From contig NZ_LN929895.1 of the NCBI RefSeq assembly GCF_001493375.1, positions 176,944 to 240,943 on the forward strand: DNA of 64,000 bases, read 5' to 3'. Source of the DNA: Streptomyces specialis. GTDB lineage: Bacteria > Actinomycetota > Actinomycetes > Streptomycetales > Streptomycetaceae. Below the pieces are notes generated by a model that worked only from the letters and a program-made list of their open reading frames with translations, did no database searches and was not told the DNA's origin. The position numbers and the translations under genes are program-made. Every line of letters begins with the position of its first letter. Position 1 is the stretch's first letter. Shown here piece after piece: positions 44,575 to 54,791 of this stretch.

Positions 44575-45920
44575 CGTTTCACGTGAAACTTGTAAAACAT
44601 GGAAGACCCGGACAACGCACCGGCGACCGCGCCGATCTGCGTTCCCTGCTGCGCCTCCCCGGTTTCCGGCACCTGCTGACCGTCCGGCTGCTGTCCCAGT
44701 TCGCCGACGGCGTCTTCCAGGTCGGGCTCGCCGCCTATGTGGTCTTCTCTCCCGAGCAACAGACCAGCGCGGCGGACATCGCCGCCGCGATGGCCGTTCT
44801 GCTCCTGCCGTACTCCCTCCTCGGCCCCTTCGCCGGGGTCCTGCTGGACCGCTGGCAGCGACGCCAAGTGCTGTTCCACGGCAACCTCATCCGGAGCGTG
44901 CTGGCGGCCGGCACCTGCGCGCTGGTGCTCTCCGGGGTGCCCGACTGGCTCTTCTACCTCTCCGCGCTGTCGGTCACCGCGGTCAACCGGTTCATCCTGT
45001 CCGGGCTCTCCGCCGGACTCCCCCACGTCGTGGACACCGAGCGGCTCGTCGTCGCCAACTCGCTCTCCCCCACGGCCGGCACGCTCGCCGCCACGGTCGG
45101 CGGCGGCATGGCCTTCGCGGTGCAGATGCTCGCCCGGAGCGAGGGCGTCGAGAACGCGCTGGCACTGCTGCTCGCCGCCGCCGTCTACGCCGCGGCGGGC
45201 CTGGCGGCGCTCCGCATGGCGCCCGGACGGCTCGGGCCGGACGAGGGCAGGCCACCGGAACGTCTGGGCGCCGCGCTCGCGGACACCGTGCGCGGACTGG
45301 CCGCCGGACTCCGGCACCTGGGCACACGGCCGGTGGCGGCCTGGACGCTGGGCGCGCCCGGCCTGATGCGCTTCTGCTACGGAGCGCTGCTGGTGACCGT
45401 GCTGATGCTCTGCCGCTACGCCTGGTCGGACAGTGGGAACGGCGGGGACAGCGAACCCGGCGGGGACGGGGACGGGGGGCTGGCCTGGCTGGGCGTGGCG
45501 ATCGGCGTCTCCGGGGCCGGGTTCTTCCTCGCCGCGCTCCTCACCCCCTGGGCGGTGAGACGGCTGGGCCGTCTCGGCTGGTTCACCGCCTGCGCCGGGC
45601 TCGCGGCCGTGCTGGTACCGGCCTTGGGGCTGCCGTTCCGGCCGGTGCCCGGCATGCTCGCGGCGTTCGTGCTCGGGCTCGTCTCCCAGGGCGCGAAGAT
45701 CGTGACCGACACGGTGGTGCAGTCGTCGGTGGAGGACACGTTCCGCGGCCGGGTGTTCTCCCTCTACGACATGATCTTCAACATCGCCTTCGTCGGCGCG
45801 GCCGGACTGTCCGCCCTGATGCTGCCACCGGACGGCCGTTCCGCCGCGCTGCTGCTGACCGTCTCCGCCCTCTACGCGGCCACCGCCGTCCTGACCTCCC
45901 GGCTGCACCGTTTCACGTGA
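44571..45920 (+). CDS. MFS transporter, bracketed by two parS sites
   Basis: A 449-aa 12-helix transporter of the MFS_3/enterobactin-exporter-like family: RLLSQFADGVFQVGLAAYVV (helix 1), then PFAGVLLDRWQRRQVLFHGN (motif A). ATG 44571 overlaps the GT87 stop. A parS sits in its codons 3-7 (encoding FHVK) and a second parS covers the last four codons and stop (HRFT-stop). Substrate unknown. No operon partners downstream. Confidence 0.88.
   Translation: MTFHVKLVKHGRPGQRTGDRADLRSLLRLPGFRHLLTVRLLSQFADGVFQVGLAAYVVFSPEQQTSAADIAAAMAVLLLPYSLLGPFAGVLLDRWQRRQVLFHGNLIRSVLAAGTCALVLSGVPDWLFYLSALSVTAVNRFILSGLSAGLPHVVDTERLVVANSLSPTAGTLAATVGGGMAFAVQMLARSEGVENALALLLAAAVYAAAGLAALRMAPGRLGPDEGRPPERLGAALADTVRGLAAGLRHLGTRPVAAWTLGAPGLMRFCYGALLVTVLMLCRYAWSDSGNGGDSEPGGDGDGGLAWLGVAIGVSGAGFFLAALLTPWAVRRLGRLGWFTACAGLAAVLVPALGLPFRPVPGMLAAFVLGLVSQGAKIVTDTVVQSSVEDTFRGRVFSLYDMIFNIAFVGAAGLSALMLPPDGRSAALLLTVSALYAATAVLTSRLHRFT
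44576..44589. promoter_or_regulatory. parS site 1
   Basis: GTTTCACGTGAAAC, the perfect Streptomyces ParB-binding palindrome, inside the first codons of the MFS gene. Confidence 0.98.
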
Positions 45921-45923
45921 AAC
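45910..45923. promoter_or_regulatory. parS site 2
   Basis: GTTTCACGTGAAAC within an 18-bp palindrome, covering the stop codon of the MFS gene and starting about 50 bp before the end of cca. Confidence 0.98.
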
Positions 45924-45971
45924 GGACGAGTCGGACGGGCAGGACGGCAGCAGGGGGCAGGGGTCGCGTGA

Positions 45972-47465
45972 TCAGGCCGGGGACTGGGCGGCCCACCACT
46001 CCTTGAGCGCGGTGATCGCGCCGTCCCGGCCCATCGGGCCGTTCTCCAGGCGGAGCTCCAGCAGGTGGCGGTAGGCGCTGCCGATCTCCGGACCCGGGCC
46101 GATGCCCAGGATCTCCATGATCTCGTTGCCATTGAGATCCGGCCGGATGGCGTCCAGCTCCTCCTGCTCCTTGAGCTGCTCGATCCGCTTCTCCAGGCTG
46201 TCGTACGCCTGCGAGAGGGCCAGCGCCTTCCGCTTGTTCCGGGTGGTGCAGTCCGAGCGGGTCAGCTTGTGCAGCCGGTCGAGCAGGGGGCCGGCGTCGC
46301 GCACGTAACGGCGCACCGCCGAGTCGGTCCACTCGCCCGTGCCGTAGCCGTGGAACCGCAGGTGCAGTTCGACGAGCCGGGCGACGTCCTTGATCATCTC
46401 GTTGGGGTACTTGAGCTTGGTCATGCGCTGCTTGACCATCTTGGCGCCCACCACCTCGTGGTGGTGGAACGAGACCCGGCCGTCCTTCTCGAAGCGCCGC
46501 GTCCTGGGCTTGCCGATGTCGTGCAGCAGGGCCGCCAGCCGCAGCACCAGGTCACGCTCCGGGCCCTCCAGGGCGATCGCCTGCTCCAGCACGGTCAGGC
46601 TGTGCTCGTAGACGTCCTTGTGCCGGTGGTGCTCGTCGCGCTCCAGGCGCAGCGCGGGCACCTCCGGCAGCACCCGTTCCGCCAGACCCGATTCCACGAG
46701 CAGCGTGAGGCCCTTGCGCGGGTGGTCGGCGAGAACGAGCTTGTTCAGCTCGTCCCGGACCCGCTCGGCGGAGACGATGTCGATCCGCTCGGCCATGTCC
46801 GTCATCGCGGCCCGCACGGGCTCGGCGACCGTGAAGTCGAGCTGGGCGGCGACCCGGGCCGCGCGCAGCATGCGCAACGGGTCGTCGGAGAACGACTCCT
46901 CGGGGGTGCCGGGCGTGCGCAGCACCCGCTCGGCGAGGTCGGTGAGCCCGTGGTGCGGGTCGATGAACTCCTTCTGCGGCAGGGCGACGGCCATGGCGTT
47001 GACCGTGAAGTCCCGCCGCAGCAGGTCCTCCTCCAGGGAGTCGCCGTAGGCCACCTCGGGCTTGCGGGAGGCCCGGTCGTAGTGCTCCGACCGGTAGGTG
47101 GTGATCTCCAGCAGGTAGTCCTTGTGGCCGCCGTCCACCGCCTCCGCCGGGGCGGTCTTCCGGCAGCCGACCGTGCCGAACGCGATCCCGACCTCCCAGA
47201 CGGCGTCCGCCCACGGCCGCACGATGCGCAGGACGTCCTCGGGCCGCGCGTCGGTGGTGAAGTCCAGGTCGTTGCCCAGCCGCCCCAGCAGCGCGTCCCG
47301 GACCGAGCCGCCGACCAGGGCCAGGGAGAACCCGGCCCGCTGGAACCGGGCGGCGAGGTCGTCGGCGATGGGGGAGACCCGCAGCAGCTCGCTCACGGCC
47401 CGCCGCTGCACCTGGCCGAGGCCGGCCGCCTGGCGGGGCTCAGTGTCATTCCTGTCGTTCGGCAC
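45972..47465 (-). CDS. CCA-adding tRNA nucleotidyltransferase
   Basis: A 497-aa class II nucleotidyltransferase. The catalytic loop is ALVGGSVRDALLGRLGND with DLDFTTDA (two Asp), then the neck TPEESFSDDPLRMLRAARVA. An HD domain in the C-terminal half has RLAALLHDIGKPRTRRF. It adds CCA to tRNA 3' ends. GTG 47465 is preferred; the upstream Gly/Arg-rich frame is not conserved. It is divergent from the DUF6049 gene. Confidence 0.93.
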   Translation of the reverse strand: MPNDRNDTEPRQAAGLGQVQRRAVSELLRVSPIADDLAARFQRAGFSLALVGGSVRDALLGRLGNDLDFTTDARPEDVLRIVRPWADAVWEVGIAFGTVGCRKTAPAEAVDGGHKDYLLEITTYRSEHYDRASRKPEVAYGDSLEEDLLRRDFTVNAMAVALPQKEFIDPHHGLTDLAERVLRTPGTPEESFSDDPLRMLRAARVAAQLDFTVAEPVRAAMTDMAERIDIVSAERVRDELNKLVLADHPRKGLTLLVESGLAERVLPEVPALRLERDEHHRHKDVYEHSLTVLEQAIALEGPERDLVLRLAALLHDIGKPRTRRFEKDGRVSFHHHEVVGAKMVKQRMTKLKYPNEMIKDVARLVELHLRFHGYGTGEWTDSAVRRYVRDAGPLLDRLHKLTRSDCTTRNKRKALALSQAYDSLEKRIEQLKEQEELDAIRPDLNGNEIMEILGIGPGPEIGSAYRHLLELRLENGPMGRDGAITALKEWWAAQSPA

Positions 47466-47591
47466 AACAGCACAGCGTACGGGGCGGCGCCGCCCCCGAG
47501 TGCCCCCGGTGCTCCCGTCCACGGCACTCCGACATGCCGATCATCGTTACCATGAGGGCGGGTTGTTGACTCCAGGGAACGGGGCTGGCGC

Positions 47592-49943
47592 GTGGCGGTG
47601 GCGGGCGGACGAAGGCGCGGCGGCCGGCGGCTGGCCTCACTGCTGGCCGCGGTGATCGCCGTTCCCCTGCTGACCGGTCTGGCGCCCGTGCCGGCGGCGA
47701 GTGCCGCCGCGCCCGCCGCGGAGGCCGCCACCGGTGACCGGACGGCGACCGTCTCCATCACCGATCTCGAACCGGCCGTGCCCGGCGAGGACGACACCCT
47801 CTCCATCCGCGGCACCATCACCAACGAGGGTGACTCCCCGATCGTCGGCAGTTCGGTCGCCGCCCGGCAGGCCGTCCCGCTGCGCAGCCGCGCGGCCATC
47901 GACGCGGCGGTGGACCGCACCGGCTTCGACCTCGGAGCCGACGGCCAGATAGTGCGAGGCCACGGTCAGGACATCGGGACGATCCAGCCCGGCATGTCGG
48001 CCACGTTCTCCCTCACCGTCCCGGTCTCCGCGCTGGCCCTCGGCGAATCCGGTGTCTACCAGCTCGGCGTCGGGCTGACCGGCCGGACGGAGGCCGAGAG
48101 CTGGGGGGACCAGGTCCTGGGCCTGGGCCGGACCGTGCTGCCCTGGCAGCCGGACGCCGGGGTGGACGCCCCGCAGACCCGGCTCACCGTGCTGTGGCCG
48201 CTGATCTCCACCACCCACCTCACCTCCCAGACGGACGGGGACGAGGAGCAGACCCCCGCCTTCCGCAACGACGACCTGCTCCACGAGATCTCCCCCGGCG
48301 GCCGGCTCCACCAGCTCGTCTCCCTTGGCGCCGACCTGCCCGTCACCTGGGTCATCGACCCCGACCTCCTCGCCTCCGTGGACGCCATGCGCGAGGACTA
48401 CCTCGTCGAGACGGACGACGGTCTGGTCCCGGGCGACGGCCAGGACGAGGCCCTGGCCTGGCTGTCGATGCTCAAGCAGGCCGTGGAGGACGACGAGGTC
48501 ATCGCCCTCCCGTTCGGGGACCCCGACATCGCCTCCCTCGCCCACCAGGGCCTGGACGTGCACGGCGCCCTCTCCCAGTTCGCCACCGCGAGCGCGACCG
48601 CGGGCCCCACCGTGGAGACCGTTCTCGTGGACTCGGAGCCCAGCACCGACTTCGCGTGGCCGGTGGACGGCGCCATCGACCCCTCCATCGTGTCGGTCGC
48701 CACCTCGGCGGGCGCCACCCACGTCATCACCCGCAGCGACAGCCTCCGCCCGGGCGAGGGCCTGTCGTACACCCCGACCGCCGCCCGCCCGCTCGGCGGC
48801 GGCACCACGGCGATCGTCGCGGACGCCGGGCTCTCGACCCTCTTCGAGGGCGACATGACCAGCACCGGCTCCGTCGCGCTGGCGCGGCAGCAGCTTCTGG
48901 CGCAGACACTCGCGATCACCCTGGAGGAGCCCGCCAACGAACGCAGCGTCGTCCTCGCCCCGCAGCGGATGCCCACCGCCGCCCAGGCGCAGGCGCTGGC
49001 CTCCGCCGTCCAGGGCCTCCAGGACGACGCCGGCTGGGTCGCCTTCGCCGACATGTCCGAGGCCGCCGCGGCCGAGCCCGACCCGGCGGCGAACCACCAG
49101 GTGCCGTCCGCCGAGGCGTACCCGGCGGACCTGCGCGAGCAGGAGCTGTCCACCAGCATCTTCCAGTCGATGCGCGAAACGCAGCGGACCCTGGAGGACT
49201 TCCTGGTCATCCTCACCATCCCGGACCGGGTCGAGATCCCCTTCGGCAACGCCATCAGGCGCGAGATGTCCACCTCCTGGCGCGGCGACGGCGAGGCGGC
49301 CGAGGAGTACGGCAACGCCGTCCAGGAGGGCCTGGTCGCGCTCACCGAGCGCGTCCACCTCATCCCGAAGTCCGACATCACCCTGTCCGGCCGCAGCGCC
49401 ACCATCCCGGTCACCGTCCAGAACGACCTCGTCCAGGACGTGCAGAACCTGGAGCTGCGCCTGACCTCCCACCGCCAGCTCGGCCTGGAGGTCAGCGGCA
49501 CGCAGGAGGTGCGGATCGAGGGCGGCCACAGCCAGTCGTTCAAGTTTTCCGCCACGGCCCGCGCCAACGGCGTCATGCCGCTGTCGGCCCGCCTCTTCAC
49601 CTCGGAGAAGGAGGCGTACGGCGAGGAGATCTCGTTCGAGGCCGAGGTCACCGAGATCACCCCGCAGGTGATGATGGTCATCGCGGGCGGCATCCTGCTG
49701 ATGGTCCTGGCGGGCATCCGGATGTTCAGCCAGCGCAAGCGCGCGGCGCGCAGGGCCGCGGCGGCGGACAGCGGTGGCGGGACCGCCGACGTGGAAGCCG
49801 CCGACGCTCAGTCCGCCGACACCGGGACGGCCGGGGTGAGCGCCACCGGAGCCGGCCCGGACCCGGGCGAGAGCGGCACCGACACCGGTGCGGACGTCGG
49901 CGGCACCCCGCCCGGGAGTGAGAGGCTGGACCCCAACGAGTGA
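47592..49943 (+). CDS. DUF6049-family secreted/anchored protein
   Basis: A 783-aa protein starting at GTG 47592. A signal peptide (LASLLAAVIAVPLLTGLAPV, AASAAA) precedes a large extracytoplasmic region. One C-terminal membrane helix (VMMVIAGGILLMVLAGIRMF) and a basic tail with Asp/Glu-rich end follow. It matches the DUF6049 proteins between cca and murJ in actinomycetes. Function is unknown; its position beside murJ and the pseudokinase hints at envelope assembly. An RBS-like GAACGGGG precedes GTG. Confidence 0.85.
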   Translation: MAVAGGRRRGGRRLASLLAAVIAVPLLTGLAPVPAASAAAPAAEAATGDRTATVSITDLEPAVPGEDDTLSIRGTITNEGDSPIVGSSVAARQAVPLRSRAAIDAAVDRTGFDLGADGQIVRGHGQDIGTIQPGMSATFSLTVPVSALALGESGVYQLGVGLTGRTEAESWGDQVLGLGRTVLPWQPDAGVDAPQTRLTVLWPLISTTHLTSQTDGDEEQTPAFRNDDLLHEISPGGRLHQLVSLGADLPVTWVIDPDLLASVDAMREDYLVETDDGLVPGDGQDEALAWLSMLKQAVEDDEVIALPFGDPDIASLAHQGLDVHGALSQFATASATAGPTVETVLVDSEPSTDFAWPVDGAIDPSIVSVATSAGATHVITRSDSLRPGEGLSYTPTAARPLGGGTTAIVADAGLSTLFEGDMTSTGSVALARQQLLAQTLAITLEEPANERSVVLAPQRMPTAAQAQALASAVQGLQDDAGWVAFADMSEAAAAEPDPAANHQVPSAEAYPADLREQELSTSIFQSMRETQRTLEDFLVILTIPDRVEIPFGNAIRREMSTSWRGDGEAAEEYGNAVQEGLVALTERVHLIPKSDITLSGRSATIPVTVQNDLVQDVQNLELRLTSHRQLGLEVSGTQEVRIEGGHSQSFKFSATARANGVMPLSARLFTSEKEAYGEEISFEAEVTEITPQVMMVIAGGILLMVLAGIRMFSQRKRAARRAAAADSGGGTADVEAADAQSADTGTAGVSATGAGPDPGESGTDTGADVGGTPPGSERLDPNE

Positions 49944-49994
49944 GCCGCCAGCCGGAGGGTCACCGCCGGTCCGGGAATTCGAGGTGGGGTAGCG

Positions 49995-52167
49995 ATGCAA
50001 GCGCCGTATGACCGTGAACACGGCCAGGCGCCGGGTGGTGGAGATCCGTCCGGCTGGCCGGAGGACCAGCAGGGCCACCCCGAGCAGCCCCCCGCTTACG
50101 AACCGCCGGCCTACGAACCGCCCGTGTACGACCCGCGCGGCTCCTACGACCCGTCGGTCTACCAGCCGCAGCAGCCGGCCCACGACCCGTACCTCGCGGA
50201 CACCTACCGGCACGACCCCTACGCCGCGCACGATCCCCTGAGCGGGCCCCCGCTGCCGCAGGAGGGAGCGGGCGAGGGCTACTACGACCGGTCCACGCCG
50301 TACCACCAGCAGCAGCCCCCGGCCGCCGGATACGCGCCCGATCCGCGGCAGTGGTACCCCGCGCCCCCCGCCGGGCCCGAGGGCGGCCTCTTTTACACAT
50401 CTCCGAGCCCCCGAGCCAGGCAGAAAACTCGTATGCCTCCGGTCCTCTTCGCCGAAACGGCGATGTGTATAGGAGCCAGCCAGATGGGTATAGGAGCCAG
50501 CCTCGGCACCGCCCGCCCCGAAGAAGGGCGGCAAGGTCGGCGGACTGCTGCGCTCCAGCGCCATCATGGCCGCCGGCACCCTCGTCTCCCGCGTCACCGG
50601 CTTCTTCCGGCAGCTCGTCCTCGTCGCCGCCCTCGGCGCGGCGGTCCTCGGCGACACCTACACCGTCGCCTGGTCCCTGCCGGCCATGATCTACATCCTC
50701 ACCATCGGCGGCGGACTGAACTCCGTCTTCGTCCCCCAGCTCGTCCGCGCCATGCAGAACGACGAGGACGGCGGCGACGCCTACGCCAACCGGCTCCTCA
50801 CCCTCGTCATGGTCGTGCTCGCCGGCCTGGTGATCGTCGCGGTGCTCGCCGCACCGCTGCTGATCCGCATGATGTCCGCCTCCATCGCGGGCAACCCGCC
50901 CGCCAACGACATCGCCGTCACCTTCGCGCGGTACTTCCTGCCGACCATCTTCTTCATGGGCGTCCACGTGGTGCTCGGGCAGATCCTCAACGCCCGCGAC
51001 CGCTTCGGCCCGATGATGTGGACGCCGGTCCTCAACAACATCGTGGTGATCTTCACCCTCGGAATGTTCCTGTGGGTCTACGGGACCCAGCGCACCTCGG
51101 GCATGAGCGTCACCACCATCACCCCCGAGGGCGTCCGCCTCCTGGGCGTGGGCACGCTCCTCGGCCTCGTCGTCCAGGCGCTGGCGATGTTCCCGTACCT
51201 CCGCGCCGCCGGATTCCGCTTCCGCCTCCGCTTCGACTGGCGCGGCCACGGTCTGGGCAAGGCCGCCACGATGGCCAAGTGGAGCGTGCTGTTCGTCCTC
51301 GCCAACCAGGCCGGGCTCGTCGTCGTCACCCAGATCGCCACCTGGGCCGGCGAGAACGCCGAACGCGACGGCTACGAGGGCACCGGCTTCATCGCCTACA
51401 ACAGCGCCCTGCTCATCTGGCAGATGCCGCAGGCCATCATCACCGTGTCGGTCATGGCGGCGCTGCTGCCCCGCCTCTCCCGCTCCGCCGCCGACGGCGA
51501 CACCGCCGCCGTGCGCGACGACCTCTCCCAGGGGCTGCGCACCTCCGCCGTGGCGATCGTCCCCACCGCCTTCGCCTTCCTCGCCCTCGGCGTGCCGATG
51601 TGCACCCTGCTCTTCGGCTCGGCGGGCGAGGAGGGAGCACGCTCCTTCGGCTACATCCTGATGGCGTTCGGCCTGGGCCTGATCCCCTTCTCCGCCCAGT
51701 ACGTCGTGCTGCGCGCCTTCTACGCCTACGAGGACACCCGGACGCCGTTCTACAACACGGTCATCGTCTCCGCCGCCTGGATCGTGCTGTCCGTGCTCGG
51801 CTTCCTCGTCCTGCCGGACCGGTGGGTCGTCGCCGGCATCGCTCTCGGGTACGGCATCGCGTACGCGCTGGGCGTCTCCGTCGCCTGGCGCCGCCTGCGC
51901 CGCCGGATGGGGACCGACCTGGACGGCGCCCGCGTGGTGCGCACCTACATCCGGCTCATCGGGGCCAGCATCCCGGCCGCTCTCCTGGGCGGCGCGGCGG
52001 GCTTCGCCGTGCTCGGCGCGGTCGGCGAGGGCCTCCTGGGCTCCCTGGCGGCGCTGAGCGCCGGTGGCGTCATCCTGCTGGGCGTGTTCTTCGTCGCCGC
52101 GCGCCGGATGCGCGTCGAGGAGCTCAACGCCCTGGTGGGCATGGTCCGCGCCCGTCTGGGGCGCTGA
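49995..52167 (+). CDS. murJ: Lipid II flippase MurJ, N-terminal part disrupted
   Basis: The N-terminal Pro/Tyr-rich cytosolic extension (QAPYDREHG, PAYEPPAYEPPVYDPRG, 49995-50386) is in frame until adapter. After 50500 the frame changes and the membrane domain follows: SSAIMAAGTLVSRVTGFFRQ, GLNSVFVPQLVRAMQND, with 13-14 helices to 52167. MurJ carries lipid II across the membrane. Disruption at 50388-50500 prevents a continuous reading frame, so this is one gene broken by the assembly, not two. Confidence 0.93.
50388..50500. other. Embedded adapter sequence, two-sided
   Basis: CTCTTTTACACATCTCCGAG, CCCCCGAGCCAGGCAGAAA and CTCGTATGCC follow the read-through adapter including index AGGCAGAA (reverse of TTCTGCCT). 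Another short adapter end (GATGTGTATAGGAGCCAG) appears at 50462-50479 and a shorter repeat to 50500. It lies inside murJ and shifts its frame. Confidence 0.95.
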
Positions 52168-52341
52168 GCACCGCTTCCGCCGCCGGATCGCCGCCCGCCG
52201 AGCCGGCGTACGCAACCCCGGCGCCACGCGCCGTACAACCTGCGGCCGTACTCACATGTCGTGCAGGGTGACGGAGTACCGGCACAATGAATCTGGCAGG
52301 GTCAGCATCCGGCAGCCGAGATCGGGGAGGCGGGAACGACG

Positions 52342-54054
52342 GTGGCGGAACGGAGCACGGCGACGAGCTCACCGCAGCGTCCAGCGAGCGCCCAGCACGC
52401 CACGGACTCTGACGACACCCAGGCGGCCGGTCCGGTGGCCCGGGCCGCCACGGCCGGGGGTTCCACCCCGTCCGCCGACGACTCCGCCGACTCCGCTGAC
52501 ATCGAGGACGCCCCCGTGCCACCCGAACTGCACAGCGGCCACCGCCTCGCCAAGCGGTACCGGCTGGAGGAGTGCATCACCCGTTTGGACGGCTTCAGCA
52601 GTTGGCGTGCCGTCGACGAGAAGCTGCGCCGCGCCGTCGGGGTCCACCTGCTGCCCGCCGGACACGAGCGCGCCGAGGCCGTGCTCTCCGCCGCCCGCTC
52701 CGCCGCCCTCGTCGGCGATCTCCGTTTCGTGCAGGTCCTCGACGCCGCCGAGGAGAACGGCCTCGTCCACGTCATCCACGAGTGGCTCCCGGACGCCGTG
52801 CCGCTCAGCACCGTGCTCCAGACCGGCCCCCTCGACGCCTTCGAGGTCTGCGCCCTGGCCACCCAGGTCTCCCAGGCGATGGCCGCGGCCCACCGCAAGG
52901 ACCTCGCGCACCTGCGGCTGACCCCGGGCACGGTCCTGCGCACCGGCCCCGGCCAGTTCCGCATCCGCGGCCTCGCGGTCGACGCCGCGCTGCGCGGCAT
53001 CACCTCGCGGGAACCGCGCCGCGCCGACACCGAGGCGATCGGCGCCCTGCTGTACGCCGCCCTGACCCAGCGCTGGCCCTACGGCGACGGCGCGTACGGC
53101 CTGCGCGGCGTGGCGGGCCTCGGCAAGGGCTCCCGCGACCCGCTGGCCACCCCGGAGCAGGTCCGGGCCGGTGTGCACCGAGGGCTCTCCGAGCTCGCGA
53201 TGCGTGCCCTGGACAACAACGGCGCCACCGCGGCCAGCCATGAGCCGCCCTTCACCACGCCCGAGGAGCTCAGCGCGGCGCTGACCGTCCTGCCCCGCAT
53301 CCCGCCGCCGGACCCCACGCCGACGCATCTGGTGGGGTACCAGCACACCACCTACCAGCGCGGCACGCTGGCGGCCCACGGCGTCGCCGCCCGTCCCGTC
53401 ACCGCGGCGCCCGCCGCGGCGGCGGTCCCCACCCTGCCGGGCCGCACGGGGGCCGCCCTGAAGTGGGGCGTCTCCGCCCTCCTCATCGCCGCTCTCGGTC
53501 TGGGGAGCTGGCAGCTCGCCGACGCCCTGCTGAAGGGCGACGCGCCCGCCGAGGCGGCGCCGGTCGCCCCGCCCGTCTCCGCGGGGCGGGAGGAGCCGCC
53601 GATCCCGGAGCTGGTGAGCATCGAGAGCGTCACCGAGTTCGACCCGTACGCCAGCGGCACCGGGGGACAGGACCCGGAGTCCACGCCCCACATCATCGAC
53701 GGCGATCCCGAGACCTACTGGCAGACGAAGAACTACTTCGGCCCGTCGTTCGCCAACCTCAAGCCGGGCCTCGGCCTCATCCTCGACCTGGGCGAACCGC
53801 GGGAGATCTCCTCCCTCACCGTCGACGCCGTCGGCTCCACCACCGTGGAGTTCCGCGCCGCCCCGGGAGCCGAGACCGCCCCCTCCACCATCGACGGTTT
53901 CGCCGCCCTCGACGAGGCCACCGGCGACTCGCTCACGCTGAGCGCGGAGTCCCCGGTCGAGACCCGGTTCGTCCTGGTCTGGCTCACCGAGCTGCCGCAG
54001 GGGCCCGACGGCAACTACCGTGGCCGCATCACGAACGTGGCCGTCGCCGAGTAG
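52342..54054 (+). CDS. Pseudokinase with discoidin-like domain (MviN-partner type)
   Basis: A 570-aa membrane protein starting at GTG 52342. A kinase-like domain (about 75-315) lacks the Gly-rich loop (LDGFSSWRAVDE), the HRD Asp (AHLRLTPG) and DFG (RGLAVDA), so it cannot phosphorylate. A membrane helix follows (LKWGVSALLIAALGLGSWQL, about 375-395). A C-terminal F5/8-type fold includes ESTPHIIDGDPETYWQTKNY. In mycobacteria the pseudokinase is fused to MviN; here it is a separate gene next to murJ, likely an adaptor. Confidence 0.88.
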   Translation: MAERSTATSSPQRPASAQHATDSDDTQAAGPVARAATAGGSTPSADDSADSADIEDAPVPPELHSGHRLAKRYRLEECITRLDGFSSWRAVDEKLRRAVGVHLLPAGHERAEAVLSAARSAALVGDLRFVQVLDAAEENGLVHVIHEWLPDAVPLSTVLQTGPLDAFEVCALATQVSQAMAAAHRKDLAHLRLTPGTVLRTGPGQFRIRGLAVDAALRGITSREPRRADTEAIGALLYAALTQRWPYGDGAYGLRGVAGLGKGSRDPLATPEQVRAGVHRGLSELAMRALDNNGATAASHEPPFTTPEELSAALTVLPRIPPPDPTPTHLVGYQHTTYQRGTLAAHGVAARPVTAAPAAAAVPTLPGRTGAALKWGVSALLIAALGLGSWQLADALLKGDAPAEAAPVAPPVSAGREEPPIPELVSIESVTEFDPYASGTGGQDPESTPHIIDGDPETYWQTKNYFGPSFANLKPGLGLILDLGEPREISSLTVDAVGSTTVEFRAAPGAETAPSTIDGFAALDEATGDSLTLSAESPVETRFVLVWLTELPQGPDGNYRGRITNVAVAE

Positions 54055-54101
54055 CCGGAACACAGGTCCCGGTGGTGCATCAGGAAGGGGGAGGGTCCGC
54101 C

Positions 54102-54791
54102 ATGGGCAGACGCCTGCCTCACGAGCCCGCCGTCGCCGGAGACCAGGAGCTTCTGGACCGGCACGTCGCGGGCGACCCGGACGCCTTCGCGGAGCTGGTC
54201 CGCCGCCACCGCGACCGGCTCTGGGCCGTGGCGCTGCGCACCCTCGGAGACCGCGAGGAGGCCGCGGACGCCCTCCAGGACGCCCTCGTCTCCGCCTACC
54301 GGGCCGCCCACACCTTCCGCGGCCAGTCGGCTGTCACGACCTGGCTGCACCGCATCACCGTCAACGCGTGCCTGGACCGCGCCCGCAAGGCCAGGACCCG
54401 GCGCACCTCCCCCATGCCGGAGCCGGAGCGGCTGGAGACCCTGCTGGAGCCCCATGAGTCCGCGGAGGTTCCCGCCGAACGCCAGGACCTGCGGCGCGAG
54501 CTGAGTCTCGCCCTCGCCCAGCTCCCGGCCGAGCAGCGCGCCGCCCTGGTCCTCGTCGATCTCCAGGGGTACCCCGTGGCCGAGGCCGCCCGCATCCTGG
54601 AGATCCCGATCGGCACGGTCAAGAGCCGCTGTGCCCGCGCGCGGACGCGTCTCCTGCCCCTCCTGCGCCATCTGCACCCCCGGGCGACCGAGGAGGCGGC
54701 GGAAAGGAACCAGCCGACGGGCGCGTCCGTCCCACCCCCGAGGGACCAGGGCGAGAGCCGGACCGTGCGGGGAGGAGGGGCGTCCTCATGA
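54102..54791 (+). CDS. ECF sigma factor SigM-like
   Basis: A 229-aa sigma-70 ECF protein. Region 2 reads DPDAFAELVRRHRDRLWAVA then ALRTLGDREEAADALQDALV; region 4 reads RAALVLVDLQGYPVAEAARI then LEIPIGTVKSRCARARTRLL. It is followed by an anti-sigma factor overlapping by 4 bp (ATGA). The neighbourhood with trxB matches the SigM locus of streptomycetes. ATG 54102 follows AGGAAGGGGGAGGG. Confidence 0.93.
   Translation: MGRRLPHEPAVAGDQELLDRHVAGDPDAFAELVRRHRDRLWAVALRTLGDREEAADALQDALVSAYRAAHTFRGQSAVTTWLHRITVNACLDRARKARTRRTSPMPEPERLETLLEPHESAEVPAERQDLRRELSLALAQLPAEQRAALVLVDLQGYPVAEAARILEIPIGTVKSRCARARTRLLPLLRHLHPRATEEAAERNQPTGASVPPPRDQGESRTVRGGGASS

Noticed and set aside
49995..50386. Separate small Pro/Tyr-rich gene before murJ
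   Set aside because: It is the N-terminal extension of MurJ cut by adapter, as in other Streptomyces.
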